Source: Cyanidiococcus yangmingshanensis (lineage: Eukaryota; Rhodophyta; Bangiophyceae; Cyanidiales; Cyanidiaceae). From it: a stretch of DNA of 64,000 bases. Where the stretch lies: the NCBI GenBank assembly GCA_013995675.1, contig VWRR01000006.1, forward strand, positions 607,971-671,970. The letters run 5' to 3'. The translations under genes and the position numbers were made by a program. The notes beneath the pieces were generated by a model. That model worked only from the letters and a program-made list of their open reading frames with translations. It was not told where the DNA came from and did no database searches. Positions 23,901 through 36,150 of the stretch are shown here, one piece after another; the stretch's first letter is position 1; each line of letters opens with the position of its first letter.

Positions 23901-26900
23901 CCAGCGAAGAGGACACGAGAGATTCCTTCTCACGTAGCCGATCTCCTAAGCTTTTCAGAGGCGCAAGTGCAAGCATCATCATTTTCACTTCAGGGCTCTT
24001 CAAATTCTGATCCGAACCTTGTAGTTTTCTCAGTCCGATTTCATCCACTCTTTTTGTCGCAGAGACAGATGAACAGCTCTTATCTTTCGAGAGATCAGGG
24101 TGAATATTGATGTAAGGAGACATTTGCTTTCCAACGGCTGCTTCAGCACTGTCTCCTACTAACACCTTAGCGTTGGTGTTTCCGATAGACCCCTCTGCAT
24201 TGCGAGCGCTTTCTTTTGGTGGCATGCTCCACCTCTGATTCAAACCATCGTCATCGGGTCCCCATAAATTGTCTGTGGTACCATCTTCCCTCTCAGCATA
24301 TACCCGCAAATCTCTTTCATTCCTCGTTCTCAACTCTGCGAGCTCATCACGAAGAGCTCCTCGCTCATCTTCGAGTCGCACGATTTGAGCCTCTAGAGCA
24401 CTCTGTGTCTCGTATGCATCCTCTTCCGTCTGCGACAAAGCCTGCTTCAGACCAGAGAGCTCCGCCTCAAGACGAGCGATGTATTTTTCCCGTTCATCGA
24501 ATGCTACATTGTCTCGATGATCTGGAACATTGATCCTAGCATTCCATGCAAGCTCAGCATCCACGTCCAGCTGTCGATGCCTCCGACCACAAAGGTCCAT
24601 TGAGATCCCCAAGGGACAGTACCCGTTGGAGCGTTATATTCAAGTTCATTTGATAGTATTGATTGCGTTCCAGCTTCAGCGCCATCACCTATGCGAACAA
24701 GCTGCTCCAGCTGAGCAACTCTTTGAACTAGTCGAGCCTTCTCGAGGCGCTCCAGTTTGCAGCTCAGCATCCGCGTCGCGCTCAGCATTTTCGAATTGGT
24801 TCAGCAGAACAGTAAGTCGGGCGACGTTTTTTCGTTCTTCTGCCAGCTGCATCTGAAGCTCAGTCAATTTCATCGAATCGAGTTGGCAACGATCGGGTTG
24901 AGCGGTCATCACCAATTTGCAGCAGTGAGATCCCACTCTGCTCTTCATCGACAGAGTCTCTTATCTCGTTCGCCGGCTCCGAACCAGCATCTCTCCCGTG
25001 AAGAGGAGTGTCATCACTCGTAGTGTTCCCAGTTCTCAGCCGTTCGTTTTCAGACTCGAGTGCCTCACAGGCTCTCGATATAGATTCTAGATCATGTTGG
25101 CGACTCTCGAGCGTCCGTTCGAGGTGTTCAATTTGCTCTCTCAGCCTAAAAATCAGATCTTCACGTTCTGATAACGCCTGGCGAAGTCCACCTAGTTCCT
25201 CTGCGAAGCGCTCCTCCGCGCTGCGCATTTGCGCGTCAGCGTACTCTTGACTCTGTTTGAGGCTCATATTGAGAAGACGCATCTCTTCCTTCGTGGCATT
25301 TAAGGCCACATCTTGTTCACGAATCACTCGCTTGTACTCATCGATTTGGCCAACCATATCCTCGAGTTCTCGGATCCGCATATTCAGGGACTTGAAATCT
25401 CCTGCGCCCATTGGCTGGATAGACGCTTGCTGTTCCATTGACAGAGGATCCGCGAGTTGCGTTTTGAGCCCTTGCCGTCTATCCGCAGAAAATGCATCAC
25501 CCGTCGCGAATGATCTGCCAATTGATGCGGTCGGTATATCACCAGATGCTTGCTCACTATCAGGTAAAAGGCGCGGATCCCGCTCTGGCTCTATGTACTG
25601 CGCAATGAGCCGCCGTTGTACTTTTTCGTAAATGGGCTCCATGACATAGACCAAATCTGAGGGGTACAAAGAGGCGTGACCCAGATCCTGTAGACATTGG
25701 AGCCCGTCTTCGAGGCAAGTACCGACAAGCCTTCTGTAGAGCGTGTGTCTAGCAAAAGGGATGGAGAGTAAGATATCGCCGATGCGAAAAAGGTGGAAGC
25801 CCTCACATCATCGAGGAACGACGCGAAACGCGTCATTCCGATTCGTTTCTGGACGATATCTAAGAGGACATGCGGAGAGAGCCTCTCTGATGTATCGTTC
25901 GAGTGCGTCGATTCCATGCATTCGGCTAGCGCTAGCGTTGCGAGGCCCCGTATCTGCTCCGACAGAATACTGTCAGCTCGTCGACCTGGAGCAGAAATAA
26001 TATCCATGAGCAGGGGCACACTCAGCGATGCCGACAAGAGTTGTTGTTGAACCTTCTCAGAGTCATGTAACCAACAGCACATCAAAATGAGCAGTGCTGT
26101 GCGCACCAGCGGAGGGCTCATTTCGCGAACAGCACGACCGAGCGTGCGCGTGAGCCGTATGAAGAAAGACTCTCCAAATGAAGGATTCGAATCCATGATC
26201 CGAGGGGCAAGCGATACAATCGGACCTCGTATGTGAACACGGAGCAGCTCCAGAGGCGCGTCGCATAATCCATTCTTTCTGCAGCGAATCATCCAGGACG
26301 CTAAGAGAGAGCAGGTGTAGAAGACGGCAACTGCATCGGCAGTATCAGGCCACCCGACGGCAGCGAGGAGAATTTCATGGCCGAGATGATCTAATGCCTC
26401 CGCTACTTGGCCAGATGGCACAAAGTTTTCAGATGCACCTGCAGCTCCTTCAAAAGACTTTTCATGAGAGCTTGAGTCGTCTCGTTGCGGCGCGGTCCCT
26501 AGTACCAGTCTGGACATCCAACGCAAGCCGATATCACTCGTCAACCAGATCCCATCGAGGAAGCAAAATGCAGCTGCACGCACTTCAGTGGAATCGTTTT
26601 CAGACAGGAGATCATATATAAATGTGACGAAAAGCACAGCTGCACTTTTCGAAACGCCATCTCTCTCCGGTTCCACAGCCCGCGAGTCATTTGCTGGAGA
26701 GACTGGAACCCAAAGCTCGTGGAGGAACGTCAACGTCGGTGGATCAGCACTCGCTAGCCGACCTAAGGTATGCAGTCCATGAGTCACGATCGAAGCATGG
26801 CCTCTGGCAACATGGATTAAGCGAGCAAGGCTTTCTGTTACACCGAAATGCAAGCAGAGAGAGCGCATTTGCGACGCTATGTTCTCTATCTTAGTTTGCA

Positions 26901-28276
26901 TCAGATGATCGACAATATGGATCGTCTGTATTAGGTTTTCGGCTTCAATATGATTCATTGTTTTCGCTTGAGTATCATTGAGAAACAGAAAAGAGCTCAG
27001 CTTTGGAATGCAACCAGCCTCTGCGAACAAGGTCGCATTAGCCGGGTCTCCTTCAAGCAATACCCCTATGAAGGTCAGACAATCACGGGTCAAATAGTCC
27101 GCGGGGTTCGCTGCTGAACCCAGGTTACCGTGACCAACCCGAGAGGCGTCTGCTCGATATGATTTGTCCTCGGGGAATGCCGCTTGCTTGCGCAAGCGCT
27201 CCCATTTGCCGATTTATGATCGAGTCTTCATCGTCATCTTTCGAACTATCGCTGCTCAGTGATGTACGATAAGCGAACGTATCCTGCTCAGACGCTTGGG
27301 CTGACCGATCTTGGTCCTGGGATTGGCTCTCATGGAGTCCAACGACCTCCTCGTAGCGCGCGGCATCTACAATTTCTAAAAGGCGTTCAAAGATGTTTTC
27401 GAAGACAAGAATTTTCTGTATTTCGGTATTGCCGCGGGACAATTCCATGAGTAGCCGAAGGGCATTGTTCCGTATAACCTCTCGGGGATCTCTCAACAAG
27501 TCCACAATTCTTGCGATTCCGCGAGGGCATTCGAGAATAACTCTCTGTAAGTTTTCCCGAGAATATTTTGCAATATGAGTTAGAATGTCCGATACATATA
27601 GTCGGATGGAGAATTCGCCCTCTGCCAACAGGTCAAGTAAAATAGGAACAAGGCAGAGTCTACGCTGCTGCTCCTGGCTCGAGCCGATGCTCTCTCCAGA
27701 AATTAGCGTATTCGCCACATCAATCATGCACGCGTTTATTTCAGTTCTCCAATCATCGCTTCCGAGGAGGTTGCGGGCCGACTGTGACTGTCTCGCATTC
27801 ATACGGGCTTGAGTGACGCCCTCAGGCTCTTGCCCTGAGACGGCGTTCTCTGTGGAGCCAGCTAGCTTGTGCTCCAGGTTTCCAATAGCAGTTATCGTTT
27901 CTGGACTCAGGAGGAGTAACAGAAGCACCAGCGTGCTTTGAGTAATATCCACTTCTGTTCTGTCCTGTTCAAGCACTGCGCTAAAGAGCACACAGCCCTT
28001 CGAGGCTATCTCCCTCCTCTGCGTAAGGACGTGTCGGAAATCGTTCATGATTGCTTCATAAGTGACGTTTCCTCTCGCCTGGAAGGCCCGCGCGACGGAG
28101 CGATCAACATCATCCAAGCGACGGGTTAGAGTCTCGACACAGTGCAGGCGCTCTGAAGGCAAGCGTCCGTTCCGCAGTCTGTTCAAAATCAAGTCAACGG
28201 TAGCCGTCGCGTTCAAAGAAGATGGATTGCGATCAGTACCAGCTACGTAACGTGCCGCTTTCGTAAGCAAGTCCAT
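20916..28276 (-). CDS. USO1: USO1/p115-like vesicle-tethering golgin, unusually long, frame-broken
   Basis: Tethers COPI/ER-derived vesicles at the Golgi. From the ATG at 28276 (MDLLTKAARYVAG), an armadillo-type head contains REVIRNNALRLLMELSRG and IQKILVFENIFERLLEIVD, closely matching p115, then DYLTRDCLTFIGVLL, VRTALLILMCCWLHDS and QKRIGMTRFASFLDD. After SLYPSDLVYVMEPIYEKV comes IDEYKRVIREQD, the p115 head-to-coil junction, then about 1,500 residues of heptad-rich coiled coil with three near-identical 38-residue repeats, ending EFLLPKNG. The length is about 2,450 codons, well above human p115 and yeast Uso1. Overlapping frames meet near 27160, 25800, 24890, 24740, 24560 and 22195 (+1, +2, +1, +1, +2, +1). 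The head assignment is strong. That the whole coil belongs to one gene is inferred from frame overlap and composition. Confidence 0.88.
23161..23476. repeat. 114-bp direct repeat, three copies, inside USO1-like coiled coil
   Basis: Units start at 23161, 23275 and 23389 (period 114, in frame, 38 codons). Copies 1 and 2 are nearly identical; copy 3 has a few substitutions and loses its last third. On the minus strand the unit encodes KELAARGADQARMQELETQY and QLVCQERDRVLSEL. Such identity suggests recent duplication or gene conversion. Confidence 0.95.
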
Positions 28277-28328
28277 GCTCTGCAAACCTCTCGGGAACAC
28301 CTCAGCCCTCAGAGAACGTGTGCGATGG

Positions 28329-29039
28329 CTAAACGGTTTCGCCTCGAATGGGCGCCATGGCGACCGCACCGAAATCTGTCTGGGCTTGATCGGTGATGCT
28401 CCAGGCGAACCCGTCAGCAGTGACAATGAGGCGCGGCAGTATAGGAAAACGATATTCTGCTTTCGGACAAACCACATCATGAAGCGTTTCCATGACTGGA
28501 CCAGCGTGTTTCATGCGAGCGACAACTCTAGGCCTCAACAGGGTGCAGGGAAATGGCCGAAAATGTCCGTTTCGAAACGACTTGGCAGCTCTTTCGCTAC
28601 AATTGATGGTATTGTGAGATCGCGGACTTGGAAAGATGAATCGAACGCATCCATCTTGTTCTTTAAGGTTGATATGGGGGACAGTTGGCGCTCGTCTGGA
28701 CATCGGATTGATCCAGTAGCAGACTGCGCCGATCGGGAACGCATCCTGCACCCTTGGACCGTCTGCGTTGCCCGGCAGCGCTGCGCCCGCGATCCCCTCA
28801 GCATTGACTCTCGCCGAGTTCATCAATGATACCTGTGTTGCTATTGTCATTACGCGACAAGCATTGCGGAAGCTTTGCGAATGCGAGTCCGTGACGAGTG
28901 CTTAGCGCTCACCGCAATGCAGTCTTCGTACCGCTCGCTCAGGGTCCCAATCATCAGCGCGCAAAAATTGCCTTCTGAGCCGCTCTCCAGGATGACTTGC
29001 CGGAGCACGTTAGATTGCTTGACGCGCGCATAATTTCAT
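28329..29039 (-). CDS. Putative unknown protein, frame-broken
   Basis: Unrecognised. The ATG at 29039 gives MKLCAR. After a +1 shift the frame reads KQSNVLRQVILESGSEGNF, CALMIGTLSERYEDCIAVSA. After another shift near 28905 it reads LVTDSHSQSFRNACRVM and continues through an intact 173-codon frame (MTIATQVSLMNSARVNAEG, later RFPILPRLIVTADGFAWS) to TAG at 28329. Composition is coding-like and conserved-looking, but no family comes to mind. The gene ends 52 bases before the USO1-like start codon on the same strand, and its 5' end faces the divergent DNAJB12-like gene 63 bases away. The 173-codon part could be the whole gene, starting at 28850. Confidence 0.4.
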
Positions 29040-29102
29040 CCGCTCTGTCAGTTTGCGTGACTCTGCCAGTGGAGACAGCAGCTTCTCTGATCCACTCACC
29101 TC

Positions 29103-30629
29103 ATGAACAAAGACGATGCAGAAAAGTGTATTGAGCTTGCACGGGAGGCAATGCAGGCCAATAACGTGGCAGCAGCTCTGAAATGGGCCCAGAAAGCCTG
29201 CCGTCTGCACGAAACTGCAGAGTCTCGGAGTTTGCTCGATAGTGTACAAAAGCGATTCGAGCAGACGAGCAGTTCCTTTGACGAGTATCGGTCAACTCGC
29301 CGACGTGGCGAGTCGCAGAACTCTTCCTCGTTGTCTGGGGAGACTGAAGTTCGAGGCGCGAGCGCTTGTTCGCCCCCCGGGGCTGCTGGGGACGCAATCA
29401 ACGAGAAATCAGATCAGTTCCATCGTGGCGAGCGCGCCACTTACGGAAGCTCATCTGATCGAAGTCTGAACGGAAAATCCCCTTGCGTCGAGCAGGCTGG
29501 AAGTGTGGGTGCAGCGAGCACTGCGGAAGCCTCAGACGACGACAAGCCGAGAAAGGGCGGAGCGAGCTCGTCTCCCAGACAGCGCTCTGGCAGAAAGTCG
29601 CCCGAAAAAATTGCTGGGACACAAGAGGAAATTGTCGCAATTCTGGAGGCTCGAGACCTCTATCGCGTTCTCTCAGTACAGCGTGAGGCGTCTGAGGAGG
29701 AACTCCGTCGCGCGTACCGAAGGCTCGCGCTTCGCTTCCATCCCGACAAGAATAGCGAGCCAGGTGCAGATGCAGCTTTCAAACGTATTGCACATGCGTT
29801 CCAAATACTTTCGAATCCGGAGCGACGCCGAATCTATGATCAAACGGGTATTGACGATGAGCAGTCAGCTGCGCGACATCAGCAAGCGCGAGCGCGTGCT
29901 GCAAATGCTGCTGACGTGTTCTTCATGAACGATGCTTTTTCTCCTTTCCATGGCATGGGAGGAGCTCGTGTTTTCGCAACGGATCCGTTCGGGAGCATGT
30001 TCTTTGGACCCCAGGAGTTGAGCGCCGAAGAGCTCTTCGAGGCCTTCTTTTTTGGTGGGCTTGGTTCTGGTGGGCCGATGGCCTACGCGGCCCGACGTCA
30101 AGCTGAGTTTATGGCTCGCCAGACACCGCATCGGAGACGCGCATACCGCTCGCAGGCATCGAATTCAGGCCTTTCCTTTCGCAGCGGCTTTCTATGGCAA
30201 TTTTTTCCGTTACTTCTGTTTCTGCTGCTGCCGTATATCTTCTCCGTATTTGCTCCCCAGCCGATTTTTCAGCTGGAGCTTCAGGGTCCTTACCGTTCCG
30301 AACGACACACTGCGAGAACGAAACTGCCTTACTTCGTTCGAGCAAGCGGGATAGCGAATGATCCTGCTCAGCTTGCAGAAATTGAGCGTATGGTGGAGCG
30401 CGAGTGGCTTCACCGCTACGCTGGCTCATGTCGTTCCGAGCGTCATCACCGCGAGCGCCTTCGGAGTTTCGCACGACGAGCATGGACGCGACAGTCCCGA
30501 CTAGAATATGAACGCGCTGCCGATGCAGTCCCGATGGCTGCTTGCAAAGCGTATGAAAAGCTGCGCCTTCAAGTTGTAGACAGACACACCGTGGCTTCGG
30601 AGAATACAAATCCACCGAACGACGGATAG
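29103..30629 (+). CDS. DNAJB12/DNAJB14-like ER-membrane J-protein
   Basis: Co-chaperone anchored in the ER membrane with its J domain in the cytosol, acting with Hsp70 in quality control and ERAD. The protein is 508 residues and intact. N-terminus MNKDDAEKCIELAREAMQ with ALKWAQKACRLH is the conserved DNAJB12/14 opening. A Ser/Gly-rich linker follows, then the J domain at about 185-250 (ARDLYRVLSV, RFHPDKN with HPD, RRRIYDQTG), a Gly/Phe region, and one hydrophobic segment near 365-385 (FFPLLLFLLLPYIFSVF). The DUF1977 C-terminus contains KLPYFVRASG and VEREWLHRYAGSCRSER. ATG 29103 is the first in-frame start and gives the full conserved N-terminus. Confidence 0.93.
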   Translation: MNKDDAEKCIELAREAMQANNVAAALKWAQKACRLHETAESRSLLDSVQKRFEQTSSSFDEYRSTRRRGESQNSSSLSGETEVRGASACSPPGAAGDAINEKSDQFHRGERATYGSSSDRSLNGKSPCVEQAGSVGAASTAEASDDDKPRKGGASSSPRQRSGRKSPEKIAGTQEEIVAILEARDLYRVLSVQREASEEELRRAYRRLALRFHPDKNSEPGADAAFKRIAHAFQILSNPERRRIYDQTGIDDEQSAARHQQARARAANAADVFFMNDAFSPFHGMGGARVFATDPFGSMFFGPQELSAEELFEAFFFGGLGSGGPMAYAARRQAEFMARQTPHRRRAYRSQASNSGLSFRSGFLWQFFPLLLFLLLPYIFSVFAPQPIFQLELQGPYRSERHTARTKLPYFVRASGIANDPAQLAEIERMVEREWLHRYAGSCRSERHHRERLRSFARRAWTRQSRLEYERAADAVPMAACKAYEKLRLQVVDRHTVASENTNPPNDG

Positions 30630-31736
30630 TGACTTGGTGCGGCGTATTCAAATGGAAAACGGGAACTGCTTCCCTTCAGTTGCACAGGCGTTAAAGTCTC
30701 GGATATTGAATAGCATTATATCCCACAAGCTTAGGGTTTCTTCTCGCTCAAGATGGGACTGGGGTCTCCTGGCGGCTGGAAGCTAATCGAGAGGCTTCCG
30801 ACCGCGCTTGGCGCCCGTCGTATCAACCTTCACGGCAGAATAGGTTGATTTGCTTGACCAGAGATTGCTGGCGAGATATGCAATACTTGGGCACGCGAAT
30901 CTTGGATGCGCTGATTCCATCTAGACTTTTTGTTCCACACCAGTGGTGATGGACCTCTGCTCATCAAGAAGCGTCCTGTTTTCCGTTCACTTCTTCGACG
31001 AATTTCAGGTGGAATGCTTGGACACGAATCTTCCATTCGGACGTTTGGCACTCACCAAGAATGGATCGTAATCGAACTCGATCCACTGTTTCAGTGGGTG
31101 GATTACCGCTGGCAATTTCGGGAAACCCCGTGCTTTTTATCTCAGCTTTCGTGTGGGTCGTGGAGAAAACCGTTTTGTACAGGAAAAAATCATCATAGGA
31201 AATCCGTGTTCTCGGAATCTTTTGCCCGGAACTTTACCAAGCTAGAGCGCATGAATGCTCCACATGTTGCCCCTCAATTATGTTCACCGGTGGCATTCTA
31301 TGGTTTCGCGATCAACCTGTAAGAGCAGATCTCCGTTTCGCCACAGAGGAGAAACATAGGCTTCCCCATTCACCCTATTTCGCAAGCGTTCCAGTGGCGA
31401 AAGCTACTCGTAGACATTATCTACTAAAAAGATCCCTCGGATGCTCAGGGATCGTTCCCCGCGAATTTCAAGTCTTTTCAAGCATTACGAAAGCACCTGC
31501 TGCAGATACATGGGAACATCGGATGCTGCTCGAAATTTGCGGCGGTCTCGAGAGCAGGGGGGCGCGTCACCTAGGCGTGCGCGAATCAGTAACACACGCC
31601 ATGTCAGTGATGTCAAATTAGGTATCATCTTCGATGCGCTGATTGCCCTGCTCACCCGACGGGAGCTACGCCATGCCCCCAATTTTTTGGATGGCGTTAT
31701 GCATATCTCGCTTACGAGAGCCTTTCACTTGCTTAC
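30630..31736. other. Intergenic, no gene seen
   Basis: About 1.1 kb. Two frames of 113-130 codons (30930-31322 and 31280-31621) lack ATG starts with context or motifs and are not called. Confidence 0.45.
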
Positions 31737-34560
31737 ATGTTTCTGATATCCAGTTTTGAAGGGTGGAAAGGCCTTTGCGGCTTCCAGAAACAGGATAGTT
31801 GTAGCCACTGTGGTTCCAGCTTTACCGCTCGCAAAAAAGGGTTCACGGAGGCGGTTCGAGAAGGGTCACAGCTCAGCTCGGACAAGTGTGGTGATTCCCC
31901 TCTGTGTTTGAAGCAGGGCACTTGGTCACCGCTTCATCCGAAGAGTCAACTCTGTAATGGAGCCGTCGGGATCACGGACTCGTCAGTGTTCTCGAGTAGA
32001 GTGCGCTTGAACGGACAACAGCGCCGACCTAGAAACCGGCGTCGCGTTCTCCGAATGAACCAGCCGGCTGGCAATCCACACCCTCAAGTCGCCTCGACGG
32101 ATCCTGTGCCAGAACTGCAGGCAAACGGTGTGAGCAAAAGTGAGATAACAACAACACCCTCGATGCCACAGAAACCTTCCTTGGACCTGAAGAGAGAGAA
32201 CGCAGAAGCAACAACGTCGCACGAGATCGACCTAGAACCCGACGTCTCGATAGAGTCACTTTGCACAACGATCATGCGAAATGATCTAGGCCCCAAGATT
32301 GCGTATTTGGGCCCAATACCCTGTTTCAGTGTGGAACAGGCGCTTAATTTTGTTCTTCGAGTGCACAAAGCTAGCGGGCAGGATGTCTCATCAGCGTGCC
32401 TTCAGCATGCTGTTGCCGTTGCCAATATTCTCGCTGAGCTTCAAATGGATAGTGACGCCATTATTGCTGGAATCCTCTATGACGTTGTTGAAAGTGGTCG
32501 CGTCTCACTGGAAGCCATCGAAAAACAGTTCGGGAAGGCTGTTGGCCGTCTTATTGAAGGTGAGGCCAAGGTGAGCCGCCTGCCTGAAATGACCGAAAGT
32601 CCAATTGCAGATGAAAACATTGAAAATCTTCGCCAAATGTTCATTGCAATGGCCTCTGACTTTCGCATTATCGTCATCAAGCTCGCTGATCGGCTTCATA
32701 CGATGCGCAGCTTGAGCTCGATTCCCCTTGAGCGACAGCGTCGGATAGCACGCGAGACCCTTGACATCTTCGCCCCGTTGGCGCATCGTCTTGGCATTTG
32801 GTCCGTCAAAAGTGAACTGGAAAACCTTGCTTTCCTGTATCTGTACCCGGAAGAGTACAGAAAGATACGATCCTTGATTGAAGGGCGCATGCCTTCTTAC
32901 AAACGCATTTTGGAGGAGAGCAAAGCTCGCCTCGAACATGCTCTGAGCAGCGATCCGATTCTGAGGCGAACTGTTAGCCGGATAGAGGTTGCAGCGCGCT
33001 CGAAAGAGATCTACTCGATCTGGCAGAAACTACAACGTGGTCGCGCGCAACGACTCGATCACATCTACGATCTGGTGGCGCTACGTGTAACGTTGGATCC
33101 TCGCGAAGACTTATCCCTCTCTAATCCGTACGATGCTGATAATGATGAGCGAAATGAACAAGAGAGGGCTCGTCGCCGTGATGACGAGAATAGCCTCTGT
33201 TACTATGTTCTCGGTGTTGTCCATCAACTATGGCATCCTGTGCCTGGTCGCGTGAAGGACTATATCGCCTTTCCGAAACCGAACGGCTATCAGTCTCTGC
33301 ACACAACGGTGGTTGTGGATAGCGGAGCGGACCAAGCCCCCCTAGAGGTTCAGATACGGACACGGGAAATGGATCGCACGGCAGAGTACGGCATGGCCGC
33401 GCATTGGTACTTCAAAGAGCAAGGCCAGCCGAGCGCTACAGCGGCGAATTCTTGGCTTTCTAATATCCGAGAGTGGAACTTGGATGTACAATCATCACAT
33501 GAGTTTGTTGAGCTGGTGCGACGTGAGTTGCTTGGTAACCGAGTGTTTGTTTTCGTCAACGACACGAATATTGAGAACACGACTCGCATTTTGAATTTGC
33601 CTCGGGGTGCAACAGTTGTAGATGTTGCCTTCGCCATTAGTACGGATGCTGGCTACCGTATGATTGCCGCAAAAGTGAACGGGTCCATGGTTCCGATGAA
33701 CTATGTCCTCCAGAATGCAGACATGGTACAGATTGTAAGAAGCAAGTACTCTCCGGGGCCTAGCCTGGAGTGGGTTCAGTACGCAAAAACGAGACTTGCT
33801 CGACACGCACTTCGGCAATTCTTCGCCTTGTGGCACGGTGGCCTTGACGCAACAAAGCAATCCGCGCACAGGGCTGAGGCGGACCGAGAAGCCGAGACCA
33901 CAGAGATTGAAGAAGTAGACAATCCGGGTATGGGTTACAATCAACCGTGGGGGGCTCCTAACGAGGAACTTGGAGCCCGCTGGGACCGCTCGCAGCGCAG
34001 CGACGATGCAGTAAGCAATCTCTTGAGCGCCTATGAACCCTGAGCGCTTGGTGGATGACGTATGCATGAAGATCACTCCGAGTTTTTTGCTCTTCGAGAA
34101 TGGGCTTCAATTCTCATCTGTGACCGTCGCTCGCTGCTGTCTACCACTCCCCGGTGATGATGTGTTTGGCTTGGTCAAAGCTGGAAGTGATCAGATAGAA
34201 ATCCACCGGCAGCAGTGTGCCCATGGTCGCAGAATGGCTGTGCAGAGCCCTGGTTTGCAAAAAGTCGCGGCCCAGTGGCAGAATGTGCCACGTGGGAGTT
34301 CCGCACCGGCTCCACGGCTCCCGGCATGTATGAAAGTGACCTGTATTGACCGCAATGGGTTGTTGAGCGACGTGAGCCGGGCGATTATCGAGAGAGGCGT
34401 CACGATACTGTCGACGCGGAGTGCCTCTATTGAGAATACAGCTTACCTCGAGTACTGTGTTTCAGTGTCTCATCGAGCAGAACTCGAATCACTATATGCC
34501 ACCCTACGTGATCTTCCGGGTGTTGTGAGTGTTGAAGACGGCAGCGGCAGAGGCATTTGA
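31737..34560 (+). CDS. RelA/SpoT homologue ((p)ppGpp synthetase type), HD site altered, one frame break
   Basis: Makes or degrades (p)ppGpp, probably in the plastid. From ATG 31737 a 130-residue low-conservation leader fits a transit peptide (alternative ATG 32055). The HD domain (about 210-330) has LQHAVAVANILAEL and LADRLHTMRSL, but the motif expected as HDVVED reads YDVVES, so hydrolase activity is doubtful. The synthetase domain (about 400-560) has LDHIYDLVALRV, GYQSLHTTVV and EVQIRTREMD with AAHW. TGS (about 600-680) has GATVVDVAFAI. The frame stops at TGA 34041-34043; a +1 shift within 20 bases joins VARCCLPLPGDDVFG (conserved Cys domain) and a C-terminal ACT domain (MKVTCIDRNGLLSDVSRAI). 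All domains of a long bacterial RSH are therefore present. Confidence 0.92.
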
Positions 34561-36150
34561 CAAAGATGCATGGGGTTGTCCTGATTCTACTCTGTGCGTC
34601 CAGATCGCACCCCGAGACTTTTGAGCACGGATTCGATCCCCTATTGGCGATCCCTCCTCAATTGAGACATCTGAAGCCTTCGCTCGAATACCAGTTTTGA
34701 AGGATCAGTACCATCTCCGAAATGCTTCAAGCTGGAGGGCCAAGCATGCGCCAGACCAGGCGCACCCGCTTCAGTGTGCGCGCTTCCTCGGACGATGCAT
34801 ACCTGGGCTGGACTGCGAGCAGCTACCGCATTTCATTTTTTCAGGATTCGCGCTGAGGACTTTGAAATTTGTTCTTGGTTCGCCCAGTGTTTCCTGCCTG
34901 GTGATGTCAGCCTAATGACGACGAACGGCGACGGGCGCGATCATCCCCTAGCTGGGATGAGATGGTTTAGGGCTCATAAATCCATCAAAAAGGCCGTTCT
35001 GAGCTGTGTCAGCATTAAATCGATGTGCATTTGCCACAAGCTCGTTCAGAGTGCTTGCTTGAGGTCCCAACTGCACGTTGAATGCTGTTATCGAGATCGT
35101 AATCATCGAACGCAGAGCCGGAATGACGGAGAGGGTCCGACTCCAGCGACCCTGGGCTACGGGACGAATTGGTGGTGGAAAGATTTCGCCCCTACCATAT
35201 CCATGATGAAGCGGCATTAAAAATCACGGTATGGGTCGTTCGGCCTCTTTTCCAAGTGAACTGCTCATCCTTTCCTCGCGAATCTGCGGCCTGTGGAAAG
35301 GTGATTAGACTATCGATAGCACGCAGGATCGATTTCCAATCGCTCGAATCGAAGAAACGATTTCATTAACCTGGCATGGTCACACAAACGACTGGGAACA
35401 TTTTCGCGTCAGCAGAGTTTGACTTGTCGTATCTAGGGTGGATGAATGCGTGCACCCAGACCAGAGTAGGCTGCTGCTGAGAGTTCCATGCGCACCTAAA
35501 GTCCGTCTTTGCGAGTACTTCAGTGACACGAAAAGCGTAAGTTGAACCTCGGCCTGATCGTGGCCGCTCGCCTCGTTATATGGACACGTGGTCGTTGCAT
35601 GCGCTGTAGTAACTCTCTTGTAGAGAGGGGAGAGATACCCTTACGGGTCTTATTTGAAGTTCCGATTGCAAGACCGACTCTCTTTCCTGGTACGTGGGTG
35701 GATAGGGCGACATAACGCTAGGTATCGTTTTCTTTCGGGAATACACTCTTCAAGCGAAGACCTCTTAAGTGGCTTTTCTCCGATTCAATGGATTCTGTCA
35801 ATCTTGAACGGGTGGCAGCGACATGGCTCGGCAATGAGGAGCGCTTTGGACGATGCCCCGTTGTTGTCCAGCGCATCTCCTCCGGATACACACAGATTAA
35901 AAGGTAAATTATTTGAGCTTCAATACTGTGTATCATCATCATTCTGACATTATGAGACTCGCCATTCGGTTATTTCGCGTGATAACAGTTGTTATAGAAT
36001 GAGGGTGCTGTCATTTATGCGCCGAGCAAGTATCGCAGAGCAACCGAAAAAGCCGAGATCTGTCGCAGTATTGACGAAAATTGCCCCTGGGACGCTCGAT
36101 TGCTTCCTCCCGAATACTCGTCTAGTTTTTTTACAAATTCAGGGTTAGGG
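34561..36150. other. Intergenic between convergent RSH and RNase HII genes
   Basis: About 1.6 kb with only short frames on both strands and no recognised gene, RNA or repeat. A single GGGTTAGGG at 36142-36150 is too short to mean anything. Confidence 0.5.

Noticed and set aside
36142-36150. TTAGGG-type telomeric sequence
   Set aside because: Only one and a half units, expected by chance.
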